Under the pieces are notes generated by a model. The model ran no database searches. It was not told the origin of the DNA and worked only from the letters and a program-made list of their open reading frames with translations. Source: Bursaphelenchus xylophilus (taxonomy: Eukaryota; Nematoda; Chromadorea; Rhabditida; Aphelenchoididae). Taken from it: a stretch of 64,000 bases of DNA. Within the stretch, counting starts at the first letter, position 1, and each line of letters begins with the position of its first letter. The position numbers and the translations under genes are program-made. Of this stretch, positions 1-12,392 are shown piece after piece. Location: the NCBI GenBank assembly GCA_904066235.2, contig CAJFCV020000005.1:3467501-3531500 (forward strand), read 5' to 3'.

Positions 1-751
1 ATTATACTTGATATTTTCATCTCAAAAATTGTCGAATTCTACGGCTAAACTCCATAGAAATACTATTCTTTTTATGTTGCCTAGGTTTCAGAAATTTCCC
101 ACGGCTTGTCCACACTATAATTCCTTCAGACTTCTTCGCATTTCATAACAATTTTTGCAAGTATAAACTATAAACTCCATTTTCCTTTGTCCTGGTCGCA
201 TATCATGGCTTTTTGTCTAAAGTTTAAACTAAATTCGCTCCGCGGTCCCTTCATTTTGCGAGTTTTTAGTCGAAGGTCACGAATTATTTGATTGGTTTCG
301 TCTTGTGGTCAAATTATATTATACTCTAATATCAGATGGTTTTTGATCAAAAAGTCGCAAATTTTCGTGGAGATTGGCATTTTTATTATTATGAGGAGCA
401 GGAGGAGAGCATGTAGATAAATTTTGTTGCTAAAAATTGCAGTTTTGGTCGTATTAACAGTCTTTTTTACCACAAATTTGTAATCGATACTCTTTTGGAC
501 AAAATTTTTCCAAATTTTCATTCCCTTTTTGATACATCGAAATTACCAGTCGCTATTCAGCCCTCTGATACTATAATTTCCCCTTCTCTTGCATCAAAAC
601 GGCATCTTCTTGCCTCATCTTCAAGATATTTGCTATCTTCACCATCCTTCTAACCCCCAAAAATTAAATGTTCTCGCGGTTAAATGTTGCATCACGGATA
701 TTCACTCAATTGCGCTCTCATTTCTGTCCAATAGACTATTTGAATGTTCAG
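1..751. other. AT-rich upstream region, no gene seen
   Basis: I see no convincing coding exon here. The short open frames on both strands are rich in K, F, I and N, as expected from AT-rich spacer. The stretch probably holds the promoter of the GCLM gene. The pyrimidine-rich acceptor ending in CAG at 749-751 directly abuts the chosen GCLM start codon. Confidence 0.5.
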
Positions 752-2015
752 ATGACGAATCAGAACAGCATCGCGAGCAATCCCGCTTGGCAGGCATTGA
801 TCAAACGATTGGAAGGGCTGAAAAGCTTCAGAATTCATACTGGAAACATCAACAATTATGTGGAATTGAAGCTGAAAAGGTTCCAGAACTCGGCTGAGGA
901 ACTGGTGGCATGTTTGGACCTACAATTTGCTGATCTCAAGGCTGATATTGATGTTACGTAAGTTGTTTAATTTTTTTGTTTGACTTTTTAGGTGAACCAA
1001 GGTGAATAAGGGAGATTATGTTAACCAAAAAGAATCATTTTTATATTCTATGGTTTGAAATGTTGATTTGGCCGGAAAGGGTTCTTTTTCGACTTTTTCA
1101 TTAATTTTTACCTAAAATAAGGTAATTTTTAGCGACAATAACATGCTGCTCCTGACGAATCGCGGCGAGAAGGACACGGTGTACGAACGAGACGATCTCA
1201 AGATCACATTGAAAGTATTCCTCTCCGAATTCGATCTCCAACAACTTCACGACGCCGTGGACGGAGTGATCGCCCAGCTGAAGACGGACAACATCGAACA
1301 ATTGATTGTGTCGTTCCCATCTTCGGAGAGCGCCAAGATTGATGAGCACACCGAGTTGGATGAGGTGTGGTTTGGCAAGGTTTTGGAGGCCTGGAACAGA
1401 ATCGATCAGGAATTGGTTCAAACGAACAAAGTTGTCAGTGTTGGGGTAGCGGACTTCGAACTCCCCGCTCTGAAGGCTCTCCACGAAAGAAGCGACAACA
1501 AACCATGTGTGGATCACTATAATATCGAAGGTTGTTGTGTGGTAAGTGGTTTAGTGTATTTTGTTTTTGGATTTAGGTGACATTTTATACGATGAAACAT
1601 GCTTTTGTAACACATGTGAAAGTCATGAAAAATCGAATGTATTTCTGTCATGTTTTGGTTTAAAATGATCTTGAATGAAATTTAAGGTCCCACCAGAGCT
1701 CCAAGCCTTCGCTAAACAGTATGATATCCAACTTCTCACTCATAATGACCCTGATCCATTCCCATTGAAAGAAGTTTTCCGAACTTTTTGTGATCTCTCC
1801 GAAACTGCGCCTGTTTGTAATGTCTGCTTTGAGCCAACATGGGCTGCAAGGTAAGTTAGTTAACTACTAATTATGGTTTTATTAAATAATGGATTATTTT
1901 GATGTTATACTTGATATTACTCTACATTTCTACAACTTTCAGATACACGGTCTGGGTCCGCCGACGCTCGCTTATGGCCTCTAAAGGATATATTGTTCAG
2001 TTTGTCAAGGAATAA
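752..2015 (+). CDS. GCLM: Glutamate-cysteine ligase modifier (regulatory) subunit
   Basis: Exons 752-957, 1133-1541, 1687-1850 and 1943-2015 give 283 aa, close to the roughly 274 aa of animal GCLM. The protein binds the catalytic subunit GCLC in the cytosol and tunes the first, rate-limiting step of glutathione synthesis. It belongs to the aldo-keto-reductase fold group. The diagnostic block is in exon 3, where the residues FAKQYDIQLLTHNDP match the conserved GCLM C-terminal segment; the last exon carries the family ending ASKGYIVQF. The start at 752 was chosen because TTCAG lies immediately before the ATG, which looks like a trans-splice acceptor. An in-frame ATG at 668 would add 28 residues. 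AATAAA-type signals follow the stop. Family identification rests on remembered motifs, not on a search. Confidence 0.88.
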
Positions 2016-2443
2016 ATACCATTCGAATACACTAATTATAAAATTTTATAACTTTGAACTTTCTTGCATTATAGAAGTTACAAGTATAATGTAACCAGTT
2101 TTCCTTCATTTTTTATCGTATTACATGTGTAAAAAAATAAATATGATTATGTAATCGTCATTTTGAATCGGTGCAGAGTTAGAAGGACCTCTCTAAAAAA
2201 CGGCCTTGAAGAAAACTTGGGTATTTGAAAAGATATAACCTAAATCAATGTAATTAAAGGTGGAAGCTTTCGTTCCTTTCTTTTCCAGCCTCTGAAAAGT
2301 CATACAGGCGTTAGAGCAGCTCATGTGTGTAATTTGTAAGGCAGCCTAGCCTTATGCAACCTGCAGACCTCGGGCGCAGCTCGCAAACAAAAATAATTCT
2401 TATTTTCCTCGCAAAAGTGTTTTTTTACACCGAATAGTGCAGT

Positions 2444-5400
2444 ATGAGTACGAAGAGGTACCCACAGAAGACCGAGCGTCTTCTGGAGTCGCTGGGAATC
2501 GTGTCTCCCTCAAGTTTACGCGACCGACTTCTCAATGCGCCCGATCTGAAGGAGGAGATCCGCAAATTTCAAGCCGAAAACCAAATTCCGGTAAGTACTA
2601 TGTCTGTTTACTGTGACGTCGAGTGCACTCTTGTTATTTGCAGTGAATAGGTTTTAATACGAATCCGTCTTCATGGCCGATTAGCTTATTTTCGCCGTTT
2701 CTCTCGCTTTACTCGGTAATTTTATACTATACGAAAAGCCTTTCAGGTCCCTTCGCTGAGGCCCATTCTGAACATTCTCGACCTACATGGCGTGCGGAGA
2801 AACGAATTGAACCAGGTGGTAAGTTTTTATTATATTATCCATTTTCAAGTTTAGGTATTAAAAGAATTGACCGGAAAATTGTTGGACAAAATCAAGGACT
2901 TGTCGCCGAAAAAGAATCCTAAAGATGCGAAGAAGCTGGAGGAGTTGCTGGATAAGATTTTCAGACTGTATCCGGTGGAGAGCATGCGGAAAATTGTCCT
3001 TGAGACGTTGAAAAGTGTTCCTCAACTTTCAAATAAGTGAGTTTTTTCTTCTTTTTTTTGAATTTTTTTGATGGGAACGGTGATAACAAGAACAATTTGA
3101 GCTGTAAATCTCGAAGTTGCCGAGTAGAAATTTCCAATTTTCTATTTTTGATATCATGGATAATCAAAATTCTTAAAAATTTTTGACTGAATCTTACCGA
3201 ATCCTCTTTTAGATATCTAAAAAAGATTGCTGATGACAAGCTTCTCTACAGCGAATGTGATGTCAGTGTAAAACAGCAGATTTGGGTTGTCAATGAGAAG
3301 TTATTCCATCAAGCAATCGAGCCGATTATTGATGAATACGTAGATGAAAAAGAGAAGATCCTGACTTTAACTGGAAGATCTCAGACCAATTTCTTTACTT
3401 CCGACACCACAAAGATCCGGCGACAATGGAAACAAGTGAAAGGTAAGTGGAAATTTACGAGTGCACTGTGCAGTCAAAAAAAATTTTTTTTATTGCACGG
3501 TGCAGTGGGAATTTCGGTAAATTTTTTGTCGAATTGAAAGAGGGTCGAATGAATTCTTTTGTTGCACAGTTCTGATAAATTTTGAGTTCTCCTGCACTGT
3601 ACAAAAAAAATTTTTTTGACCGCACCGTGCAGAAAAAAATTATGGTCTGTTTTGCACGGTGCAGTCGGATTTTTGAAATTTTTATTATGGAAATGGAAAG
3701 TTGAGGGCAAATACACATCATCTGTGGAAAAATTAAAAAAAAAAATTTACCCGTTCTGCATCTCCTAAATTTTTTTTTCAGATTTGATCCAAATGTCCGG
3801 CAGAAACCCCTCTCTGTACAAAGGAATCACTGATTTGGTGCAACTGCGATATTTGGAGACCGGCAGCTGTCATTATGCCTCATTGAGGTTGGAATTGGCC
3901 ATGGCTTTGCATGATTTGAACGTTGAATTTGCCACAAAAACGGATCCGATTCACGATTTTGCTTGGGTTTTGGATGTGGCCTTGAGGGATCGGCACATGG
4001 ACACCCAGCAGGTCAACAAGCTGAAGAATGTCATCGATAAAAAGAAGTTTTTGGAAGAGGTGGGTGGTATAATATAACGTGGATTTTGAATAAAAATTTA
4101 CTGCAACGATTGCGGAGCAGATCGTATTTTACATAGATATGAAAAAATTCATGATTTTTTGTGAATTTTGAGGCTCTCATTAACTTTTTTTTTGTTATAA
4201 ATCACCTTGTTTTACTAGTCGCGCAAAACGTCCTTGGAATTTGTCGCGGTCCCCAAATTCCGTCGCGCTCCGAAAATGTTGGTTTTGCACAGTGCAATTT
4301 CATAGTGCAAAAAAGCCTATGGTTTTGCACCGTGCAATTTCATAGACAAAAAAGCCTATGGTTTTGCACAGTGCAATTTCATAGTGCAAAAAAGCCTATG
4401 GTTTCGCACAGTGCAATTTCATAGTGTAAAAAAGCCTATGGTTTTGCACCGTGCAATTTCATAGACAAAAAAGCCTAGGATTTTGCACAGTGCAATTTCA
4501 TAGTGCAAAAAAGCCTATGGTTTTGCACAGTGCAATTTCATAGTGCAAAAAAGCCTATGGTTTTGCACAGTGCAGAGTCCTTGGAATTTTTCCCGATCCC
4601 CAAATTCCGTGCGCTCCGAAAAGTTGATTTGTCGCTGCGAAAAACGGGAATCGCGCGCGACGTAAGGCAAAAACAAACAAAATTGCACTGTGCAAAAGCA
4701 CTTTTGGGCCTGAAGCACGGTGCAAAATGTTTTTTCGAGCTCATGCACGGTGCGGAGTCACAAAAAATTCCAATGACTTTTTGCGCGGACTTTAGTGGGC
4801 ATTTTTTGATTGGAAAATTGAGTTTTGGCCCACATTTTTGCTTGAGGCTTCTACGAAATTTAATCTTGAAGCCTTATTTTGGTTTTAACAGTAGTTGTTT
4901 ACAAATATCTCACCTGATTTTAGATTTTGTTACCTAAAATAAGGTGTTTTTTCGGTTCGAACTGTCATTTCTTTGGCTAATGTCTATAATTTGTAAGAAT
5001 ATTATTTTTTTATGACTTTATTTTACCTCAAACCTCGTTTTCAGAACTTCAAAAACGTTGCTTTGGTCGCCGCCGACCCCCACGTCCTCCATTTGCTATG
5101 CTCCATGACCCTGAAAATTATTTTCGACAGCACAAAAACTTGTAATCAAATCCCCAGAGATCACACATTACTCCATTTGATCATCCGATTACTTTATTTT
5201 GGACTATATTCGAGGGTAAGCGACCTTTTTTGATTTTATTTTTTTATTTTTTTAGGAGATTATAAACGAGGAAAAGGAATTTCAAAGTGTAATTAATGCA
5301 GACTGTCTGGTCAAATTCCTCCCAGCCATGACTGAAGTGATCTTGAGGGATCAGGTTCGCATGGAATTGCAAAAAGCCAGCGGTAAGCTTGTTTATAGAC

Positions 5401-7213
5401 CTTGTTTTAGAAAAAAATAGTATTTTTTTGAGGAATTTTTGATTTTTAAAATCCTTTTTGTGTCTTATTTTAACGCAGTGATACAGATTTTACAATTTGA
5501 AACCTAGTTTATACATTTTTACTTGGAAATTTACTGTTTATTTGATATTTTTTTGTCATGGATAATATAATTTTTTGCTCGAAAAGTTTTGGTTTTTAGG
5601 CTATCAGTTATTTCTTGTTACACATTTGTTAAATGTGCGTTGAATCCTTGAGGAATGTGATAAGAAAAATAATTTTTTGATTTGTTTTACAAGTGGCTGT
5701 AAAAAATGATAAGAATGCTATATAAAGGCTGGTAAAGATTAAACATAGAATTAATAATTATATTACTGAGTAATTAGAGGGTTTGGAATTATTTTTGGAA
5801 CCAAATTGACAGCTTCATTATATTATTTTAGGTAACAACTTGGAATTTTTTTTTTATTTTGGCCGTAAATTGGTGTGTAAATAGAATTTTATAGAAAAAA
5901 AGTAGTTTAGAATATATTTTTCACGGTATTTTAGGATCCTAAATTTTAAAAAATCAAAAATTAAAAAAAAAATGAGAAAACCGCACATTTTTAAATGATA
6001 ATTGAAAATTTTCGCCGTTTCAGATGAAGTATCGGACGAATTCATGCCCGAATTCGAAATCCAACGTCCTTCGGACACCTTCTGCACATTCATCAAGCAG
6101 GACTCGGTGTGCGCCCTCCTCTTTTCCCACTATGTTTTCTCGATTTTGCCGGCCAAAAAGAGAGGCAACAGCAAAAAGCTGCTCCTCATTTATTTGGATC
6201 TCATCTTCCAGGCCAAGGATAAGGTGAGAAATGAAGCGGAGGATTCGACGAATAAGATGAATAGCATTTGGGTTTTCTGGTTTCCCCTAAGGGCATGTTT
6301 TGAGCAGTTTAAAAATTTTTTAAGCCATTTCTTTGGAAGAAATGCACTTTGCCCATTTTCTGCTGTAATTTGCGTGTTTTTCGCGGCTGATTAATTGAAC
6401 TCCCACTGATAAGACCCTCTAGAATGTTGACAAAAATTTTTGAGAACATGCCCAGAGGGCATCATGATATAAGTTTAGGATTTTTCGTCCCATTTCAGAT
6501 CGTGTTCGAAGAACCCTGGGCCCATTTGTTGCTTTTCCGCATGAGTCATTACTTCGGGAAGGAGCTGGAAAGGCCCGAACTCTGCAAACTCATCATCACC
6601 GACGCCCTTCTCCCCGCTTTACAGGTGAGGAATCAGTTTCGAGCCGATTTTTGGCCTTTTTTGGGAAACTTTTTTGTTTTGAGGGACGGATAATTGATTG
6701 ATTTTTATGAATTGAGGGGAATAGAGACTTACATGGTCTGTAGATTTGTTTGTAGTAGGGTTAGGACATTTAGATATGGAATATCTTACTTTTTTTATAT
6801 TGTTTTAGGCAAAAGTGATGACTTTTGATGAATTTTTGGAAAAAAGATTGTTTTAAGGTTAATTTTGGAGGGTTTTGGAATTTTTATGACTTTTTACTAC
6901 TGTAATTTATATTATGACCAAATTTCAGACCAACCCGAACATTGCATTCCACCTTCTCCGCCTAATTTCCCTCCTGAAAGGTCGGATCCAAGAAGAATAC
7001 GTAAATGAGACCCTCACCTCCCTCGATCCCACCGTATATTCCCTCCCACCATTCCTGGGCCACTCCAGTTTGGCCAGATTCGAAAAAGAATACGCGACTT
7101 TGGCCTCGGCTCTGAAGCCGATCATCTCGGAACAGCCGGTCATTTACCCAAATATGAGCGATGTGTTACCTCAAGAACCTCAGGACATTTTAAGTAGCAT
7201 TGGGGGAGATTAG
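2444..7213 (+). CDS. NELFB: Negative elongation factor B (COBRA1)
   Basis: Ten exons (2444-2590, 2747-2818, 2855-3036, 3213-3442, 3782-4059, 5045-5215, 5256-5382, 6024-6223, 6499-6624, 6929-7213) give 605 aa; human NELF-B is 580 aa. NELF-B is a helical scaffold of the NELF complex, which holds RNA polymerase II in the promoter-proximal pause together with DSIF. Recognisable family segments are LRPILNILDLHGVRR near residue 52, ESMRKIVLETLKSVP near 117 and FPLAxM-like helices through the centre. The introns are uneven: two are 36 and 40 nt, while those at 3443-3781 and 4060-5044 carry GCACNGTGC arrays. NELF is reported missing from C. elegans, so this gene helps exclude Caenorhabditis. Alternative identity is unlikely given the length and the match along the protein, but no alignment was run. 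Confidence 0.85.
3458..3670. repeat. GCACNGTGC array, NELF-B intron 4
   Basis: Perfect or near-perfect GCACNGTGC palindromes occur near 3464, 3496, 3628 and 3656, with degenerate copies near 3570 and 3593. They are separated by A/T-rich spacer containing long A and T runs. The two halves of the stretch are roughly inverted with respect to each other, so it could be a fold-back element. Nothing here is coding; the frames that appear open are repeat artefacts. Confidence 0.7.
4206..4760. repeat. GCACNGTGC tandem array, NELF-B intron 5
   Basis: At least eleven GCACNGTGC palindromes lie between about 4286 and 4750. From 4286 to 4575 they form a regular tandem array with a spacing near 40 bp, in which units ending in TTTCATAG alternate with the linker AAAAAGCCTATGG. 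The array is bracketed by two copies of a segment containing GTCC(T)TGGAATTT and CCCCAAATTCCGT. That bracket segment also resembles the ends of the element at 42438-42633 in the phosphatase gene, so this is likely an expanded relative of that MITE. Confidence 0.8.
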
Positions 7214-7637
7214 AGAGTTGGTGGGAACAGATATAATGGGATTTGACAAGTTTGGAGAACACTTTTTATATTACACTTGATCCCGGGCGTGATTTTTTGG
7301 CTAAAAAAGCAGAAATAGGAACTTTGAAACTGTAAATCAAGATTATCTCGATTTTCAGACGAACCCTCTGAACTCAGAGACCAGTTTTGGCTTGTCTCCA
7401 TCACTTTTTTTATGTTACACATCCCAATTGTTATCTAAAATAATATAATTTTGTTTGTTATGACTTGTTCTATGTAAATATATGATGATTAAATTATGCC
7501 CCCAGTATTGTTTACTCGATTTGAACTTTTAAATCGTGCATTTCGATCGGTTTTGTACCTAAAATGGCTTTATTTCTCTGATGTTTCGGGTTAAGCTTCA
7601 TTTCACCCAATTTCCAGGCCGAATAAGACACCAAGCA
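7214..7637. other. Spacer between NELF-B and ALDH copy 1
   Basis: About 420 bp without a gene. It contains one of the recurrent TATATTACACTTGA words near 7268. A TTTCCAG acceptor at 7611-7617 lies 20 nt upstream of the ALDH start and has no matching donor in view, so it may receive a spliced leader. Confidence 0.4.
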
Positions 7638-10600
7638 ATGTCAGCTACGCCCAGCTCCGACAAGGACTACAGTAAGGTAAGAGGGAATTGAGGGTTGGAA
7701 GAAATTGGTATTATTTTAAAATTTTTTATATTACACTAGATAAAGTTGGATAGTAGCTGTGAATTTTTGTTATGAAGATAATGTTTAGATCCTGGAAACC
7801 CTCCGTGAAGGCTTCGAGAGTGGCGCGAACGCCTCGTTGGAGAATCGCAAGGCCAATTTGACCGCACTGAAACATCTGATCGTGGAGAATGAAGACGCGA
7901 TTTGTGAAGCACTTTGGGCCGATTTGTATAAAGTAAGGTGTTTTTGAGCAGTTTTAGAGAGTATACTTGGATAAAACAGAAACATTTTTAATCCTTAAAA
8001 AGAGATTTCTGCCGAAAATTTAAGATTTTTTAACCGTGTCATCAATTTTGCCCTATTATTTGAAAAAAATTGAATATCTCAAAAATGCCTGCAGGGCATG
8101 ATCTGAAATTTTTAGTGAATAAAATGTGAAGCATTTAGAGGACTGCTGCAAAATTTGAAGAAAATCGACAGAGGCAATTTTGAGTTGTTGACCTCCGAAA
8201 ATCAATGTCTACTACAATATCGCAATTTTTTTGAATATCTCAAAATTGTCTGCAGGGCATGATCTGAAATTTTTAGTGAATAAAATATGAAGCATTTAGA
8301 GGACTGCTGCAAAATTTGAAGAAAATCGGCCGAATAAATTTTGAGTTGTTGACTTCCGAAAATCACTGTCTACTACAATATCGCAATTTTTTTGAATATC
8401 TCAAAATTGTCTGCAGGGCATGATCTGAAATTTTTAGTGAATAAAATATGAAGCATTTAGAGGACTGCTGCAAAATTTGAAGAAAATCGGCCGAATAAAT
8501 TTTGAGTTGTTGACTTCCGAAAATCACTGTCTACTACAATATCGCAATTTTTTTGAATATCTCAAAATTGTCTGCAGGGCATGATCTGAAATTTTTAGTG
8601 AATAAAATATGAAGCATTTAGAGGACTGCTGCAAAATTTGAAGAAAATCGGCCGAATAAATTTTGAGTTGTTGACTTCCGAAAATCACTGTCTACTACAA
8701 TATCGCAATTTTTTTGAATATCTCAAAAATGTCTACAGGGCATGATCTGAAATTTTTAGTGAATAAAATATGAAGCGTCCAGAGAACTGCTGCAAAATTT
8801 GAGGGAAATCGGTTGAAACATTTTTAAGTTGTTGACCTCCGAAAATCAATGTCTACTACAATATCCGAAACTTTTTTATAACCCCTCTAAGATTCCTCTC
8901 CTTTTCCAGAGTCAATTCGAATCGGTTGCCCACGAAACCAGCCACACTGTCAACGAGATCAACACCGCCATTTCGAATCTAAAGTGCTGGACTGCGCCGG
9001 AAAAAGTGACCCGATTCCTGCTCCAGGCCGCCGACGCCGCTTACATCCAACCCGAGCCCTTGGGCGTCGTCCTAATCATTGGAGCGTGGAATTTCCCGGT
9101 TCAGCTTCTCCTAGCACCAGTTGTTGGGGCTCTGGCCGCTGGAAATACGGTATTTTTGAAGCCCTCGGAGCTGGCTCCGGCCACGGAGAAATTGTTCTTG
9201 GAATTGTTTCCAAAATACATAAAAGAGAATGTCGTGAAGGTTGTCAAGGCCGATAAAGATGAGACTGGGTGAGTAAAATGGTTGTTTTTTATAGGGCGAA
9301 GAGCTTGAGACCTTATTTTAGAGTACTACGAGAAATTTCTAAAAAATGTGTCATCATGACACATTTTTGGAAAAATGAAAAATCGTTGTTTTTTGTGGTA
9401 AAAGGAATAGGAAAATGCAATGTGCGTTGAATCCGAAAATGTGTTTTGATGCTATAGACCTTATTTTAGAGTCTAACGAGAAATTTCTAAAAATGTGTCA
9501 TCATGACACATTTTTTGAAAGATGAAAAATCGGTGGTTTTTGTGGCAAAAGGGAATCGGAAAGTGCGTTTTGATGCTATAGACCTTATTTTAGAGTACTA
9601 CGAGAAATTTCTAAAAAATGTGTCATCATGACACATTTTTGGAAAAATGAAAAATTGGTGGTTTTTATGGTAAAGGGTTTAGGAAAATGTGTTTTGATGC
9701 TATAGACCTTATTTTAGAGTCTAACGAGAAATTTCTAAAAAATGTGTCATCATGACACATTTTTGGAAAAATGAAAAATTGGTGGTTTTTATGGTAAAGG
9801 GTTTAGGAAAATGTGTTTTGATGCTATAGACCTTATTTTAGAGTCTAACGAGAAATTTCTAAAAAATGTGTCATCATGACACATTTTTGGAAAAATTAAA
9901 AAATCGGTGGTTTTTGTGCTAAAGGGCTTGAGAAAATGGGTTTTAATGTTAGAAATTAAATTTTTCTTTTTTTTCAGCGAGATCCTGAAGCTCCGTTTCG
10001 ACCACATCTTCTTCACCGGCTCCACGAATGTCGGCAAAATTGTAATGAAAGCCGCGGCCGAAAACTTGACCCCAGTCACCCTGGAACTTGGCGGAAAAAG
10101 CCCGGTTATCATTGATTCGGATGTCGATCTCTACACTACGGCCAGGAGAACCATGTGGGGGAAACTGCTGAACGCCGGCCAAGTTTGTGTCGCTCCCGAC
10201 TACGCGATTATCATTGGAGATTCGGAAAGAAGAGACAAATTTGTGGAGGAATGCATCAAGAACGTCAAAGAGTTCTATGGGGAAAACGCCAAGGAAAGCG
10301 AACATTATGGAAGACTCGTCAATACGATCCAGTTCGAGTGAGTTTTTTGGAGTGACAAATGATTGGAGGTTTGGAAAAAAATTGATGTAATTTGATGGGT
10401 AAAGTAATATATTAGCTGAATGATATATTATTTTAGAGACAATTCCAGGGGCTTTTGAATGTAATATTAAATGGATTTTTGAACTGGGTATGGAGCTTTG
10501 AGTTTTCGGCATGTTAATTTAGACGTCAGATGAGTTTGATGTGTGGCACAAAAAAGGTTGCTGCTTGATGGGTAAAATAAGATGAAGGCTAAATGATATG

Positions 10601-12024
10601 TCATTTTGAAGCTGATTGCATAGACTTTCACAAATCCTGATCAGATCTTTTGATTTCGGAGGATATTTTGCGATATGGCCATATTGATTTTGACATTAGA
10701 TGAGCTTGGTAAAAGAAAACAAAGTGGTCGCTGCTAGATCGATTAAATAGCAGCTACATGGTCTCGTACTTGGTTTAAAAGTTTGTTTTATGGGCTTTCG
10801 AACGTAGTAATCACTTTCTTGATGCGGGTTTTATGAATCGAGTTATGACCATGTTGATTTAGACATTAGATGAGCCTGGTAGCGGATGAAAAGTTGGTGG
10901 CTGTCACATGGAAAAAATAGTATCAGACTTAGTTACGGTATCATTTGAAAGCTGATCTCATATATTTTGTAATAGTTAAAGAGGTTATTTACATAAGGCA
11001 ATCTTTCTTGTCGTTTGGCAGTGTTAAAGTTAGGGGTAGATGACCATTGGTAAGATTGACAAAAATTTGTTTTAATGTCCATTTATACCCGAAATATGAT
11101 TGCCGTATAATTTCAGCCGTCTTTCCAAGGTTCTCTCCGAATCCAGCGGCAAGATGAACTACGGAGGAGCCAAAGATCGCGACTCCAAGTACATCGAACC
11201 TACTATAATATCCGTGGAAGAAGGCGATGCCACACTCAAAGACGAACTCTTTGGCCCCATCTTGCCGATCCTCACCCTCCCCTCTCTAGATGACGCTATA
11301 AAATACGTGAATCGACGTGAAAAGCCGTTGGTTTCGTATCTTTTCTCCGGCCGAAAGCAGACCATCGATCGGGTCACCCATGAAACTTCGTCCGGAACTC
11401 TGACAATCAACGATACGATTATGCATATGACATTGGAAACCCTGCCATTTGGAGGTGTTGGCCACTCAGGAACTGGAAAATACCATGGGAAATCGACTTT
11501 CGATACGTTCTCGCACAAGAAAAGTGTTTTCCATCGAACCGCAGGCTTCGAGAAACTGTTGTGGTGAGTATTTATTTGTAGAGAATGGTAGGAGCAGGTG
11601 TGAAGAAACATTTGAGAGGTGAAAGACGCTGTAGAATGAGTAAATTTGGCAAAATTATATTACTTTAGGCAATGCTTGATAAAAATTTCGATTTTTGATT
11701 GAGAAAATTTTTTGAGTTGTAAAATACGATAGAAAATACTGAGTAGAGTATTTTAATAGTACTGAGTTTATTGTGGAGTAATATAGAATAGTTTAAAATG
11801 GTTTAAAATACAGGATTTTCAATTTTTTTCTTGAATTTTTAGACACCTTTTTTCGTATAAAATGTCTTCAAATTTCCATTTTTGATGATTTTCGGAAGCG
11901 CAGCAGGCCAAACCGTATTTTAAATTTAATTTGGTCTATTTTCAGGATGCGTTATCCCCCCTTCAACGCCGATAAACTGACCTGGGCGCGCCGCCTCAGC
12001 ATGAAGATCAGATTACCCTTCTAA
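7638..12024 (+). CDS. ALDH3-type fatty aldehyde dehydrogenase, copy 1
   Basis: Exons 7638-7676, 7789-7932, 8910-9268, 9978-10337, 11117-11563 and 11946-12024 give 475 aa, the usual ALDH3 length without a long membrane tail. The enzyme oxidises aldehydes to acids with NAD(P)+; the class 3 members act on medium and long-chain lipid aldehydes. Visible motifs are GAWNFP (substrate/cofactor site), the cofactor-binding KPSE, LELGG with the general-base Glu, NAGQVC with the nucleophilic Cys, ELFGP, and the class 3 ending MRYPPF. All key residues are intact. The C-terminus RLSMKIRLPF is basic and lacks the hydrophobic anchor of vertebrate ALDH3A2. It is the first of three tandem paralogues with the same five intron positions; C. 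elegans alh-4 is the likely relative. Its introns are loaded with tandem repeats. Confidence 0.9.
8065..8870 (+). repeat. 161-bp tandem repeat, five copies, in ALDH copy 1 intron 2
   Basis: The marker word GCAGGGCATG recurs at 8091, 8252, 8413 and 8574, with ACAGGGCATG at 8735: an exact 161-bp period. The central three units are almost identical, while the first and fifth are diverged, as expected for an array homogenised by unequal exchange. Each unit contains CTACTACAATAT and ends in a T-run. No protein frame is conserved across units. Confidence 0.92.
9305..9945 (+). repeat. 124-bp tandem repeat with perfect inverted repeat, ALDH copy 1 intron 3
   Basis: The word CCTTATTTTAGAGT recurs at 9311, 9459, 9583, 9707 and 9831: four 124-bp steps after one 148-bp step. 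Every unit carries AATGTGTCAT-C-ATGACACATT, a perfect inverted repeat around one central base, able to form a hairpin or bind a dimeric protein. The half-site CATGACACATTTT reappears near 63890. Confidence 0.9.
10345..11010 (+). repeat. Degenerate ~170-bp repeats in ALDH copy 1 intron 4
   Basis: Related blocks containing GACATTAGATGAGC (near 10517, 10689 and 10860) and GATGGGTAAA recur at roughly 170-bp spacing. They are much more diverged than the arrays in introns 2 and 3. Similar words occur in the equivalent intron of ALDH copy 2 (15423-15832) and, inverted, in the spacer near 16800-16990. Confidence 0.5.
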
Positions 12025-12392
12025 AATACGATTTTTTACTGTCTAACGAAGCTGTATTTAAATTATTTTCGTCTCATCTTGTCCCAGACTTAATTACCAT
12101 CCCCGTTTTAACGATTTTTCTTCTTAATTACCCGTTAAATTAGGTATTTTATATTGTTTTAGCTAGCTCTACTAATATCCGAGGCCATATCTTTCCCCTC
12201 AAAAAAAACTAGTCCAAATATTGTCCGATTTGTATTATTCAAATAAATTCTTGTTCCGCTGAGCAAGTAGTCGTCTCCAGTAGTTTTTGTAATGTGATTA
12301 CGCAATAAAAGAAGATATAACAAAGGTCGTTAGAGTGTCTGCAAAGGAGTATATAAACCAAGATGAGCACATGAAGCCATCGACTGCCTGTC

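Noticed and set aside
4161..4937. Open frames of 87 and 144 codons over the NELF-B intron array
   Set aside because: The peptide is the translated 40-bp repeat; codon use and composition are unlike the NELF-B exons.
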